NCBI GenBank assembly: GCA_003541895.1
Contig: DPLR01000455.1
Span: 1-11,240 of the forward strand
Reading direction: 5' to 3'
From: Cytophagales bacterium
GTDB lineage: Bacteria; Bacteroidota; Bacteroidia; Cytophagales; Cyclobacteriaceae
DNA: 11,240 nucleotides
Below are positions 1-6,959 of this stretch, in pieces. Each line of letters begins with the position of its first letter. Positions within the stretch are counted from its first letter, which is position 1. Under the pieces are notes generated by a model. That model was given only the letters and a program-made list of their open reading frames with translations. It was not told where the DNA came from and did no database searches. The position numbers were made by a program, and so were the translations under genes.

Positions 1-4
1 ATGA

Positions 5-1087
5 TTAAATGGTTCCGTCTGCATTATAACGAGCGTAAACTAAGCCTGTAGCACCTATTTGAGGACGTTTTACAAATTCAGTCAATTCATCCAGTTGCTT
101 GCGTGTGTATTCAGCAGCTCCTGTTGCGCAAATTCCAACTACCAATTCAGCATCATCAAAAACTTTAAAACCTTTTCCTTTCACCAATTCATTCAACTCG
201 ACGAACTTCATCCCAAAACGCAGATCGGGTTTATCACTGCCGTAGGTTTGCATAGCCTCGTCATAGGTCATGCGCGGGAAATCTGATAATTCGATACCTT
301 TCACCGTTTTAAAAACATGTTTGATCAATCCTTCGAACATATTCAGGATATCTTCCTGTTCTACAAAGCTCATCTCGCAGTCGATCTGCGTAAACTCTGG
401 TTGACGATCGGCACGCAAATCCTCATCACGAAAACATTTTACAATTTGATAGTAGCGATCAAAGCCAGACACCATCAACAATTGTTTGAATGTTTGTGGC
501 GATTGCGGCAACGCATAAAACTCGCCTTGATTCATCCGTGAAGGCACCACAAAATCACGAGCGCCTTCGGGTGTACTTTTGATGAGCACAGGTGTTTCAA
601 CTTCAATAAAATATTGTGAATCCAAATACGTGCGCGTTTGTTGCGCCATTTTGTGACGCAGTTGCAAACTTTCGCGAACCACATTTCTGCGCAAATCGAT
701 GTAGCGGTATTTCATGCGCAGGTCATCGCCACCATCAGTTTCATCTTCAATGGTGAATGGAGGTGTTTTTGATTCATTCAAAATCTCGAGTGAAGAAACC
801 TTTATTTCAATGTCGCCCGTAGGGATGTTGGCATTTTTTGAATGACGCTCAGCTACTATGCCTTCTACTTTAATTACAAACTCACGCCCAAGTGTACGAG
901 CGGTTTGAAGAAGTGCGGGATCGCTCTTGCCTTCCTCCAAAAAAAGTTGAGTAATGCCATAGCGGTCGCGAAGGTCAATCCAAAGTAAACTTCCTTTATC
1001 GCGAACACGTTGCACCCAGCCTGTAAGCGTTACTTGTTGATTTACATGGTCGATTCGCAATTCACCGCAGGTATGTGATCGTAGCAT
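5..1087 (-). CDS. aspS: Aspartyl-tRNA synthetase, C-terminal part missing (in-frame stop at the window edge)
   Basis: This class II synthetase charges tRNA-Asp with aspartate in the cytoplasm. The visible 360 residues hold the N-terminal OB-fold anticodon-binding domain (about 15-105) and the start of the catalytic core. Motif 1 is near 160-174 ([13 protein letters not shown]), a substrate-side QSPQ is at 195-198, motif 2 is at 219-236 ([18 protein letters not shown]), and GSDKPDLR is at 283-290. The bacterial GAD insertion begins after that. Bacterial AspRS is normally about 580-600 residues, so the rest of GAD and motif 3 are absent. The frame ends in TAA at bases 7-5 straight after DGTI, where a lysine codon (AAA) would be expected from my memory of relatives. 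A contig-edge base error, a real nonsense mutation or a truncated copy are all possible. The identification is very secure; the broken state is not. Confidence 0.93.
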   Translation of the reverse strand: MLRSHTCGELRIDHVNQQVTLTGWVQRVRDKGSLLWIDLRDRYGITQLFLEEGKSDPALLQTARTLGREFVIKVEGIVAERHSKNANIPTGDIEIKVSSLEILNESKTPPFTIEDETDGGDDLRMKYRYIDLRRNVVRESLQLRHKMAQQTRTYLDSQYFIEVETPVLIKSTPEGARDFVVPSRMNQGEFYALPQSPQTFKQLLMVSGFDRYYQIVKCFRDEDLRADRQPEFTQIDCEMSFVEQEDILNMFEGLIKHVFKTVKGIELSDFPRMTYDEAMQTYGSDKPDLRFGMKFVELNELVKGKGFKVFDDAELVVGICATGAAEYTRKQLDELTEFVKRPQIGATGLVYARYNADGTI

Positions 1088-1096
1088 TGGTTTTTG

Positions 1097-1104
1097 TAAT
1101 TTTG
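1097..1104 (+). promoter_or_regulatory. Possible -7 element for the gene at 1165
   Basis: TAATTTTG matches the Bacteroidota -7 consensus TAnnTTTG exactly and lies 60 bp before the chosen ATG at 1165. No convincing TTTG -33 element is seen 17-23 bp upstream, where the sequence is already the 5' end of aspS. The call therefore rests on one short motif. Confidence 0.28.
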
Positions 1105-1119
1105 AACCGCGAATTTATA

Positions 1120-1150
1120 CAAAGGTTCGTAGTTATTCGTTACTCTTCAA
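1120..1150 (-). promoter_or_regulatory. Possible aspS promoter, Bacteroidota type
   Basis: Read on the minus strand, AACCTTTG (1127-1120) resembles the -7 element TAnnTTTG with one mismatch. It is preceded by TTG (1150-1148) with a 20-bp spacer, like the -33 element. It lies 32 bp upstream of the aspS ATG. The match is imperfect and untested. Confidence 0.3.
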
Positions 1151-1164
1151 TTGGAAATTATCTA

Positions 1165-1710
1165 ATGAAAAAGCTCTGTATTCTTGGTGTTTTGATTGTA
1201 TTCGGATTTGCGCCCGTAAAAATGGTGAAGACCAAAGTGGCCGATGGGATTACCGTGTCTTTGCCCACTACACTTGTTCCGATGACGAATGAAGATATTG
1301 TGGTTCGCTATCCTTCGGTGCGCGCGCCTTTGGGAGCCTATACCAACGTTGATCGCAATGCCGATTTTAGCGTGAACATTTCGGCCACCGAGTGGCGCCA
1401 GTCCGATCTTGAAGTGGCGGCCAAATTTTTCAAGGCGGGCATCTATAACCTGTACGACCGAGTTGATATCATTGACTCAGGTATTCAGACGATTGATAAA
1501 AAGAAATTTATTTTTTTTGAATTTGAATCCAGAGTGAACGGGAGCAAGCAAAAGGAAGCAGACAAGCAGCCTGTGTTTCGTTACTCGTATGTTCAATATT
1601 ATATCGAGAAAGGCCGCACGTTGGTATTTGCGTTTAACTGCGCCAAAGATCAGCGCGAGCAATGGCAGAGTTCAGTTCATGCCATTATGAAGTCGGTGAA
1701 GTTGAAGTGA
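1165..1710 (+). CDS. Small exported protein of unknown function, PsbP/DcrB-like appearance
   Basis: The product is 181 residues long. I chose the ATG at 1165 because it gives a clean signal peptide: MKK, then a hydrophobic stretch (LCILGVLIVFGFA). The upstream in-frame ATG at 1075 would add 30 residues and run into aspS. There is no lipobox cysteine, so a periplasmic or surface-released product is likely. The mature part has a beta-rich pattern (ITVSLP near 29-34, a central alpha segment, FFEFES near 119-124, then alternating strands and a C-terminal helix). This resembles the PsbP/Mog1/DcrB fold, in which a sequence opening with a short beta hairpin is common. That assignment is by appearance only. 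The gene is divergent from aspS and sits 16 nt before the next secreted protein gene, so the two may be co-transcribed. Confidence 0.75.
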   Translation: MKKLCILGVLIVFGFAPVKMVKTKVADGITVSLPTTLVPMTNEDIVVRYPSVRAPLGAYTNVDRNADFSVNISATEWRQSDLEVAAKFFKAGIYNLYDRVDIIDSGIQTIDKKKFIFFEFESRVNGSKQKEADKQPVFRYSYVQYYIEKGRTLVFAFNCAKDQREQWQSSVHAIMKSVKLK

Positions 1711-1726
1711 TCTTCAAATCGTACTT

Positions 1727-2152
1727 GTGAATCTGATTAAATCTATTTGCCTATTATTTTTCCTAGTACCGTTTGGGTATAGCCTTGCCCAAAATAATGA
1801 TAAGGGACTCATTGGAAGGTGGGAAGAGAAACCTATTGATCCGGCAACATACATTGAGTGCCCGTATAAATTTTCTTTTGAAAAGGATAAAAGGTATAAG
1901 ATTTTAAATGTATGTGGAGCGTTGGATCCTAGGATGCCCGTTGTTGAAGACGGCACCTGGATGTACGACCCTTCAAATAGGGCTATTAAATTGTCCCAAA
2001 GAAAACCTCATAATGCCGAACTGTTTCATAACTCAAACTCAATTTTGGTTTTGAAAATTATTGAGTCAACAGATGATTACATGATAATTTCATTAGAGTT
2101 GGATAATAACGAAGTTGTAAAAGATAAACTTGTTAGGTCACGCGTGAATTAA
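1727..2152 (+). CDS. Small secreted lipocalin-like protein, GTG start
   Basis: The product is 141 residues long. The start is GTG at 1727; no ATG in frame would keep the signal peptide (NLIKSICLLFFLVPFGYSLAQ, cleavage expected around SLA-Q). After the signal comes LIGRWEE, a Gly-x-Trp motif typical of lipocalin-like domains found widely in Bacteroidota secreted proteins. Alternating beta strands follow (YKFSFEKDKRYKI, GTWMYD, AIKLSQ, LVLKIIE, MIISLEL). Two cysteines (in IECPYK and NVCGAL) could form a disulfide. Ligand and role are unknown. It follows the preceding exported-protein gene by 16 nt and converges with the next gene, with stops only 10 nt apart. Its codons look more AT-rich than those of the upstream gene. 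Confidence 0.7.
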   Translation: MNLIKSICLLFFLVPFGYSLAQNNDKGLIGRWEEKPIDPATYIECPYKFSFEKDKRYKILNVCGALDPRMPVVEDGTWMYDPSNRAIKLSQRKPHNAELFHNSNSILVLKIIESTDDYMIISLELDNNEVVKDKLVRSRVN

Positions 2153-2162
2153 TACCTGAAAT

Positions 2163-2804
2163 CTATTTTAGATACTCTGGCACATCCACTCCACTCTTCA
2201 ACAACTCATCCGGAACAAGTTCTAATTTTTGAATTTTCAACGGTAACACTCCAGCCCACACATTCATTGCATAATCTTCTTCGTCATCCTTTGGTCCACC
2301 AGTTCTAACTTTTGCTGAGGCTTCCGCTATTTCAATGGAGAGCACCATCGTTTCTTTCCATTCGTTGTCGGTGGGTTTGCGTACATCGCTCCAACGCCCG
2401 GGGCACATTTTTTCGGTGAAGACTTCGAGTGCTTTGTACAACTCTTCTTTGTCGCTTACCAACTGCGGCTCGCCAAAAACAACCACCGATCTGTAATTCA
2501 CTGAGTGATGAAAAGCAGAACGTGCCAAAACCATTCCATCGATTAAAGTTGCACTCACACAGATGGGAGGTTTCTTATCGCGCAGCTCGCGCATGTAAAA
2601 ACTACCGACTGATCCATGGATATAAAGTTTATTTCCGATCCGCACAAAGCCAGTGGGAATTTGAAACGGTTGTCCTTCATGAACATAGGCAATCGTACAA
2701 AACAACGCTTCATCTAAAATCTGGTAAACGGTTTCTTTGTCGTAAACGCCACGCTTGGGCAAGCGAGTGATTTTAGTTTTATCGGTAATAGGAAACTTCT
2801 CCAT
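2163..2804 (-). CDS. Pyridoxamine 5'-phosphate oxidase-like flavin-nucleotide-binding protein
   Basis: The protein belongs to the split-barrel flavin-binding superfamily, closest in appearance to Pfam PF12900 (Pyridox_ox_2), which includes NimA-like nitroimidazole reductases. With the start at 2804 the product has 213 residues. Visible marks are the N-terminal RLPKRGVYD (14-22), a strand-rich region with TIAYVHEGQPFQIPTGF (about 37-53), LYIHGS (60-65), NYRSVVVFGEP (103-113) and a late WAGVLPL (183-189). These agree with the family's FMN-binding core. An upstream in-frame ATG at 2834 would add ten residues (MSHSIIFSLI), but those codons fall inside the inverted-repeat element, so I reject it. 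True substrates are unknown; members of the family reduce or bind small redox compounds or cofactors. It lies 109 nt downstream of ilvE on the same strand and may be read from the ilvE promoter. Confidence 0.88.
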   Translation of the reverse strand: MEKFPITDKTKITRLPKRGVYDKETVYQILDEALFCTIAYVHEGQPFQIPTGFVRIGNKLYIHGSVGSFYMRELRDKKPPICVSATLIDGMVLARSAFHHSVNYRSVVVFGEPQLVSDKEELYKALEVFTEKMCPGRWSDVRKPTDNEWKETMVLSIEIAEASAKVRTGGPKDDEEDYAMNVWAGVLPLKIQKLELVPDELLKSGVDVPEYLK

Positions 2805-2816
2805 AATCAATGAGAA

Positions 2817-2908
2817 AATGATTGAATGAGACAATGATAGAATGGTTGAAATGAGTAAGTGATAGAATGAATGAATTGTTTATTCACTCATCCTATCATT
2901 CAATCATT
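2817..2908. repeat. 92-bp element with 13-bp perfect terminal inverted repeats
   Basis: The ends are exact inverted repeats: AATGATTGAATGA at 2817-2829 and its complement at 2896-2908. Inside, the 10-mer TGATWGRATG occurs five times: on the plus strand at 2819-2828, 2835-2844 and 2860-2869, and on the minus strand at 2889-2898 and 2897-2906. The element fills most of the ilvE to flavin-protein spacer. No clear target-site duplication is visible at the ends. It could be a small non-autonomous mobile or REP-like palindrome, or an expanded short-repeat tract. Confidence 0.65.
2861..2897 (-). other. Long hairpin downstream of ilvE
   Basis: Positions 2861-2876 and 2882-2897 form a 16-bp stem with a 5-nt loop. 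The two imperfect positions are A-C mismatches if the plus strand is transcribed but G-U wobbles in the minus-strand RNA, so the stem is unbroken in the ilvE direction. It begins 16 nt after the ilvE stop. No U-tract follows, so it is more likely an RNA-stabilising or processing hairpin, or a weak terminator, than a standard intrinsic terminator. Confidence 0.5.
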
Positions 2909-2913
2909 CAAAA

Positions 2914-3984
2914 TTATTTTACGTGGTAGTTCCAGTTGTGAACATCGGCCTCGATGCCCATGCGGATGTCATTGAGTTTTTTCTTGGCGCGCAATTGAAA
3001 GCTTTCGGCTGTAGCGGCAGGAACTTCATAATTCTTTCCGTGAATGCTGATCGATGCAATTGGGCTTACTACCGCAGCAGTACCTACACCAAAAGCCTCA
3101 GTTAACGTTCCGTTCTTCAAACCTTCTTCAATTTCGGCAATGCTCACTCTGCGTTCTTCTTTTTCAATTCCTAACGATGAACTCAAAGTAAGAATGGAAT
3201 CGCGAGTTACGCCATCCAACAAAGTGGATGTCAATTTTGGCGTGATCAATTTTCCGTTCAATACAAACATCACATTCATTGCGCCAGATTCGTCAATGTA
3301 TTTGTGTTCTTTCGCGTCTGTCCAGAATACCTGATCGAAGCCTTGCTTTTGAGCCAGCATGGTAGGATAAAACGCTGCGCCATAGTTGCCCGCGCATTTT
3401 ACAAAGCCAGTTCCACCTTCAGCTGCGCGAACAAATTCCTCTTCCACTTTAACTTTTACTGGCTTACTAAAATACGGTGCAACCGGACTTGTCAGGATAA
3501 CAAAACTATATTGATCAGAAATTTTTACTCCAAGTCTAGCTTCGTTCGCAAACATGAAGGGACGGATGTAAAGTGATGAACCTTCGGCTGTTGGTATCCA
3601 CGCTTCATCTACTTCTACTAATGACGCGAGGCTTCCAATGAATAATTCTTCGCTCAATGGAGGCATGCACATGCGCTCCAACGATTTGTTGAAACGCTGC
3701 AAGTGGCGCTGCGGTCTAAAAATATTGATATGACCTTCTTTGTTTTTGAAAGCCTTCATGCCTTCAAATACAGACTGACCATAATGCAAGGCGAGTATGG
3801 CTGGTGACATCATCATTTCGCCATACGGAATTATCCGTGGCTCGTGCCATGCTCCGTTTTTGTAATCGGCAACCACCATGTGATCACTGATGTATGCGCC
3901 AAAGCCGAGATTAGAAAAATCAACTGACGACAATCGTGAATTTTTTGTGCGCTCGATGTGAATAGGTGCTGTCATTACGGCCAT
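2914..3984 (-). CDS. ilvE: Branched-chain amino acid aminotransferase
   Basis: This PLP enzyme (fold type IV) exchanges amino groups between leucine, isoleucine or valine and 2-oxoglutarate, the last step of their synthesis and the first of their breakdown. At 356 residues it matches the longer BCAT class (bacterial relatives of eukaryotic BCAT, about 350 residues) rather than the 310-residue E. coli type. Visible marks are YGQSVFEGMKAF (68-79), IFRPQRHLQRFNKSLERM (88-105), LYIRPFMFA (138-146), the PLP lysine K196 in GFVKCAGNYG, the ring-nitrogen glutamate in DESGAMNVMF (231-240), LDGVTRDSIL (256-265) and the phosphate-side GVGTAAVVSP (299-308). The start may be M1 or M4; M1 is used here. The 120-nt upstream spacer suggests its own promoter, although no exact TAnnTTTG is present there. 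A neighbouring 92-bp repeat lies just downstream. Confidence 0.96.
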   Translation of the reverse strand: MAVMTAPIHIERTKNSRLSSVDFSNLGFGAYISDHMVVADYKNGAWHEPRIIPYGEMMMSPAILALHYGQSVFEGMKAFKNKEGHINIFRPQRHLQRFNKSLERMCMPPLSEELFIGSLASLVEVDEAWIPTAEGSSLYIRPFMFANEARLGVKISDQYSFVILTSPVAPYFSKPVKVKVEEEFVRAAEGGTGFVKCAGNYGAAFYPTMLAQKQGFDQVFWTDAKEHKYIDESGAMNVMFVLNGKLITPKLTSTLLDGVTRDSILTLSSSLGIEKEERRVSIAEIEEGLKNGTLTEAFGVGTAAVVSPIASISIHGKNYEVPAATAESFQLRAKKKLNDIRMGIEADVHNWNYHVK

Positions 3985-4104
3985 AATCTTAGTTTTTAAT
4001 TGTTGTAAAAATACTTCAGTTTATTACGAAAAGAAAATTTAGATTTTGATTCATTTAATTTCTTTGGGTGCATTTCCGTGCATAAAACCTATTTCCTTCA
4101 AAAT

Positions 4105-4893
4105 TTAATGTACGTAGATAGTTCCTTCGGAAAATAGTTTTGCTGTGCCACTGATTAAAACTCGATCATCATGTAGTTCGCAAAAAAGCTTTCCTCCACG
4201 CGATGACAATTGTTCAGCTCTTAATTCTTTTTTTCCTAAAACCGATGCCCAATAGGGTGTGAGCGTGGTGTGAGCTGAGCCAGTCACTGGATCTTCATCG
4301 CCACCAGATTGAGGACCAAAAAACCTGGACACAAAATCAACAGAAGTTCCTTTTGCAGTAACAATAACTCCGCGTGCTTTAACTTGAGCCATGAGCTTGA
4401 AGTCCGGCTTCATTTCTCTGATTATATTTTCATTTTCAAATACCAACATATAATCCGTCTTTCCTTTAAAAGTTTTCTGTGGCTTAAATCCTATGGATTG
4501 TTCCAACTGTTTCACCGCATCAACTTCTTGGAAAATATCCACGGGAAAATTTAAGGTTAGCAACTCACCAGATTTGGTCACGGTTAAAAAGCCACTTCGT
4601 GAATTAAAAGTGACCGTATCACCTTCAAGGTTTTCATGATGAAAGAGGATAAAGGCAGTTGCAAGAGTGGCGTGGCCACATAAATCAACCTCAACGGTTG
4701 GGGTAAACCATCGGATGTGAAAACCATTTCCTTCTTTTACATAGAAAGCCGTTTCTGCAAGATTGTTTTCCATTGCAATGTTTTGCATCATCTCATCTGA
4801 AAGCCAAGTTTCTAACGGACAAACCGCAGCTGGATTACCTTTAAAAATTTTGTCTGTGAATGCGTCAACCTGATATTGTTTTATTTGCCTCAT
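4105..4893 (-). CDS. PhzF family isomerase/epimerase-like protein
   Basis: The product is 262 residues long and belongs to the PhzF family, relatives of diaminopimelate epimerase. The founding member isomerises DHHA in phenazine synthesis, but most members in genomes without phenazine genes have no known substrate. Visible marks are YQVDAFTDKIFKGNPAAVC (7-25), the general acid/base glutamate E47 in NNLAETAFY, RWFTPTVEVDLCGHATLA (61-78), and GGDEDPVTGSAHTTL (197-211). It has the two-lobed form expected of the family. It is a little shorter than the 278-residue PhzF, but no conserved block is missing. It is the last gene of the seven-gene operon, starting 16 nt after the second DinB gene. No other phenazine gene is in view, so phenazine production is not supported. 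Confidence 0.9.
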   Translation of the reverse strand: MRQIKQYQVDAFTDKIFKGNPAAVCPLETWLSDEMMQNIAMENNLAETAFYVKEGNGFHIRWFTPTVEVDLCGHATLATAFILFHHENLEGDTVTFNSRSGFLTVTKSGELLTLNFPVDIFQEVDAVKQLEQSIGFKPQKTFKGKTDYMLVFENENIIREMKPDFKLMAQVKARGVIVTAKGTSVDFVSRFFGPQSGGDEDPVTGSAHTTLTPYWASVLGKKELRAEQLSSRGGKLFCELHDDRVLISGTAKLFSEGTIYVH

Positions 4894-4909
4894 GTTTTTT
4901 AAGAATATT

Positions 4910-5356
4910 TTATAATGCTACTAATCTTCTGTGATAATTGATTTGCCCAAGGTGATAACTGAGATGACCAACCAAATGAAAAAGAAAGTATCCGGTGGTC
5001 ATTTTTTCCTTAAACACCACCAACGGATATTCTTTCACTAATTCTTCGTCTTTGGTAGACGATAAAGTTTTGTCAACCACTTCGATTGTCTCTTCTACCA
5101 TCTTGATCAATTCTTTTTGGAGAATATTTTTCGCGGCAAATTCTTGATCTCGATTTCTTACGTAACCCGAATGACCCATCGTTGCGCCAATGAAATGGTT
5201 TAGGTTGCCAATCAAGTGCAAACACAAATTGCCAGCCGAGTTTGAAATCTCCTTTTCGATTTTCCACAAACTCTGCTCATCGCGATAAAGCGAAATTTCT
5301 TCCTTCAGTTTTTGAAGATCTTTCAAATACACTTTTTTTAAATCTTGAACTATCAT
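4910..5356 (-). CDS. DinB-family four-helix protein (second of two)
   Basis: The product is 148 residues, mostly helical, matching DinB/YfiT-like four-helix bundles. The metal-binding histidine triad of this family is plausible: H47 or H54 in LHLIGNLNHFIG (46-57), and H131 with H135 in HLVGHLSYHLGQINYHRR (127-144), the usual HxxxH spacing. The pattern also resembles the DUF1572 subgroup. Some DinB proteins transfer low-molecular-weight thiols such as bacillithiol onto electrophiles; others have no known reaction. It starts 12 nt after osmC-like and stops 16 nt before phzF-like, so it is within the operon. It is only distantly like the other DinB gene here, so they are not a recent tandem copy. 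Confidence 0.85.
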   Translation of the reverse strand: MIVQDLKKVYLKDLQKLKEEISLYRDEQSLWKIEKEISNSAGNLCLHLIGNLNHFIGATMGHSGYVRNRDQEFAAKNILQKELIKMVEETIEVVDKTLSSTKDEELVKEYPLVVFKEKMTTGYFLFHLVGHLSYHLGQINYHRRLVAL

Positions 5357-5368
5357 GTCTTTTGAAAT

Positions 5369-5836
5369 TTATACCGTTGCTGCTGGAATGTGATGCACCG
5401 GAAAATTTACTGATCTTGCGATGAAGCATAACTTGGAAGCTTGCTCATGCAAGTGATTTGCTTTTTCAATCATTGATGCGTCTTTCACTTTTACTTCTGG
5501 TCGCAATGTTACTTCGGTTAGTTCACCGCTACCATCCGGATTTTCTTTCATCGTGCCCGTGGCATTGTCTTTATATTCAGTAACCACAACTCCATTCATT
5601 ACACACACGTGCAGGTATGAAAGCATGTGACAAGATGAGAGAGCTGCCACCAACATTTCTTCTGGATTATAGCGTGTCTTATCTCCACGAAAAGCAGGAT
5701 CAGACGAAGCAAGCAGATCAGGCTTTCCTTGCACAGAAATAAAATGATTACGCGTATAATCGCGATAGCCCGAAGTGCCCGTTCCCAAATTTCCGGTCCA
5801 TTCTATTGACAATGCGTAATGATGTTCTTTATTCAT
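5369..5836 (-). CDS. OsmC family peroxiredoxin-like protein
   Basis: The product is 155 residues of the OsmC/Ohr superfamily, cytoplasmic thiol-dependent peroxidases that reduce organic hydroperoxides. The N-terminal WTGNLGTGTSGYRDYTRNH (13-31) is typical of the YhfA/OsmC branch. PEEMLVAALSSCHMLSYLH (58-76) carries the peroxidatic cysteine C69 and the preceding acidic pair, and LCFIARSVNFPV (136-147) carries the resolving cysteine C137. Both catalytic cysteines are present, so activity is likely. Its ATG overlaps the stop of the upstream DinB gene as ATGA (5836-5833), a sign of coupled translation. It sits between two DinB genes, suggesting a shared thiol or electrophile theme. The exact subfamily (Ohr or OsmC) is less certain than the superfamily. 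Confidence 0.92.
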   Translation of the reverse strand: MNKEHHYALSIEWTGNLGTGTSGYRDYTRNHFISVQGKPDLLASSDPAFRGDKTRYNPEEMLVAALSSCHMLSYLHVCVMNGVVVTEYKDNATGTMKENPDGSGELTEVTLRPEVKVKDASMIEKANHLHEQASKLCFIARSVNFPVHHIPAATV

Positions 5837-6351
5837 CGATTTAAAGTTTGAATGAGTTCGTTAATCGTTACCAAATGGTGGTCATCGTGTTCGGCCACAA
5901 AAAGAAAATGATCCATCGTGCGCATCGGTGTTTTTAAACGAGGATGCAATGCCGACAAAAAGATTTCCTCCTCTTTCAACTTTTTCAATTTCTCAATAGT
6001 CGAGGAGCGTATGCTACGAAAATCTTGTGTCAGGTCTTTCAATGTTTTTGAATTATGATTGGCCTGATCGGTTTTTTGGTTGGTGAGATCGGCTACGCGC
6101 AATTCGGTTTTTTTACTCAGAATATCTTCGAGTCTTCCCACCCAAAGTGGTTCGAGATCGATAAGATGACCAATATTTTCTTTGATTGACCAAGCTCCGT
6201 TAAGTTTTACGCAAGCAAACTCATCAGAAACGGTACGAATTTTTTCTTCCAATCGCGCAGGCGTTCCTCTCAATCTTTCTATGATTGAAGGGAAAATGTT
6301 CTGCGTAGAACCGAATTCAAATTTTCGATCAAACCATTTTGCTTGCTGCAT
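5833..6351 (-). CDS. DinB-family four-helix protein (first of two)
   Basis: The product is 172 residues and resembles DinB_2-type proteins. A likely metal triad is H62 in WSIKENIGHLIDLEPLW (54-70) with H155 and H159 in FVAEHDDHHLVTI (151-163). The middle (80-140) is charged and helical. Members of this fold include bacillithiol S-transferases, and many are uncharacterised. It starts 11 nt after the GNAT gene stop and ends in the 4-nt ATGA overlap with the OsmC-family gene. The start ATG gives MQQAKWFDRKFEF with no better internal choice. Confidence 0.86.
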   Translation of the reverse strand: MQQAKWFDRKFEFGSTQNIFPSIIERLRGTPARLEEKIRTVSDEFACVKLNGAWSIKENIGHLIDLEPLWVGRLEDILSKKTELRVADLTNQKTDQANHNSKTLKDLTQDFRSIRSSTIEKLKKLKEEEIFLSALHPRLKTPMRTMDHFLFVAEHDDHHLVTINELIQTLNR

Positions 6352-6362
6352 AGCTTATTAGG

Positions 6363-6848
6363 TTATAGCTGATTTGTCAACGACAGTTCCATCTTAATAT
6401 CGCTTCGTTTGTACGGTCCGTCAACAGGTATTTCAACGAAACCAAGTTTCCGGTACATCGTTATCGCTGTTTCCAATTTGGTATTGCTGTATAAAATAAT
6501 TTTTAGCGCGCCATTTTTTTTACACCAATCGATCGCAGCTTCTGCAATAGCTTTCCCAATTTTCTTCCCCTGAAATTTTTCATCAACGGCCATCTTGGTG
6601 AATTCGTACACACCATCTTTTACAAATTTTACAGCTGCCGTTCCAGCAATCTCTTTGTTATAAACACCCATAAAGATTGTTCCACCCGGCTTCAAAATAT
6701 GAACTTCAGGTTTCTGCAAAACCTCAAAATCGATCGGCTCCATCCAGAAATATTTTTCAATCCAATCACGATTCAGTTTTTCAAGCCACGGCTGATGCTC
6801 TGGCTGGTAGTTGATAATTTCGATTATTGAAGTTGCCGTGTTGGTCAT
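6363..6848 (-). CDS. GNAT family N-acetyltransferase
   Basis: The product is 161 residues and would transfer an acetyl group from acetyl-CoA to an unknown amine. The core is intact: the strand FTKMAVDEKF (83-92) is followed by the CoA pyrophosphate loop QGKKIGKA (93-100, the Q/RxxGxG/A pattern), then the helix AIAEAAIDW (100-108), and a C-terminal MYRKLGFVEIPV (131-142) that is usual in motif B. Substrate is not predictable from the sequence; relatives acetylate amino acids, amines or antibiotics. Its ATG overlaps the TGA of the 35-residue membrane protein (ATGA, 6848-6845), so its translation is probably coupled to it. The DinB gene follows after 11 nt. Confidence 0.92.
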   Translation of the reverse strand: MTNTATSIIEIINYQPEHQPWLEKLNRDWIEKYFWMEPIDFEVLQKPEVHILKPGGTIFMGVYNKEIAGTAAVKFVKDGVYEFTKMAVDEKFQGKKIGKAIAEAAIDWCKKNGALKIILYSNTKLETAITMYRKLGFVEIPVDGPYKRSDIKMELSLTNQL

Positions 6849-6952
6849 ATCATCTTGGAAAGAATAGAAAAGATAATTATCCCAATCAAAATGCCCAAGA
6901 CCAGCACGAACTTCCTTCGGTGTTTTCTAAAATGACTTAGTGTAGTGGTCAT
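6845..6952 (-). CDS. 35-residue single-span membrane protein
   Basis: A short frame between the exporter and acetyltransferase genes encodes MTTTLSHFRKHRRKF, then the hydrophobic span VLVLGILIGIIIFSIL (16-31), then SKMI. The basic cluster RKHRRK at 9-14 just before the span predicts an N-in single-pass inner membrane protein. The ATG at 6952 lies 7 nt after the EamA stop, with AGAG a few bases upstream, and the TGA overlaps the acetyltransferase ATG as ATGA. Both junctions fit an operon gene rather than chance. I do not recognise a family. It may be a membrane anchor or partner for a neighbour, a small stress protein, or mainly a device for coupled translation. It is too short for most gene finders. 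Confidence 0.68.
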   Translation of the reverse strand: MTTTLSHFRKHRRKFVLVLGILIGIIIFSILSKMI

Positions 6953-6959
6953 ACTCTAT

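Noticed and set aside
1075..1164. Longer start of the exported protein gene at 1075
   Set aside because: It would overlap aspS and hide an otherwise clear signal peptide that begins at 1165.
2161..2173. ATCTA-TTT-TAGAT palindrome between the convergent stops as a terminator
   Set aside because: Five AT-rich pairs are too weak, and the flavin-protein stop codon lies within it.
2805..2834. Ten-residue N-terminal extension of the flavin-binding protein from the ATG at 2834
   Set aside because: The added residues MSHSIIFSLI are encoded largely by the inverted-repeat element, and the family normally begins close to the ATG at 2804.
4068..4083. GTGCAT direct repeat with 10-bp period upstream of ilvE
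   Set aside because: It is too short to support a regulatory site, with no further copies nearby.
4105..4893. PhzF as evidence for phenazine production
   Set aside because: No other phenazine gene is visible and PhzF homologues are common in non-producers.
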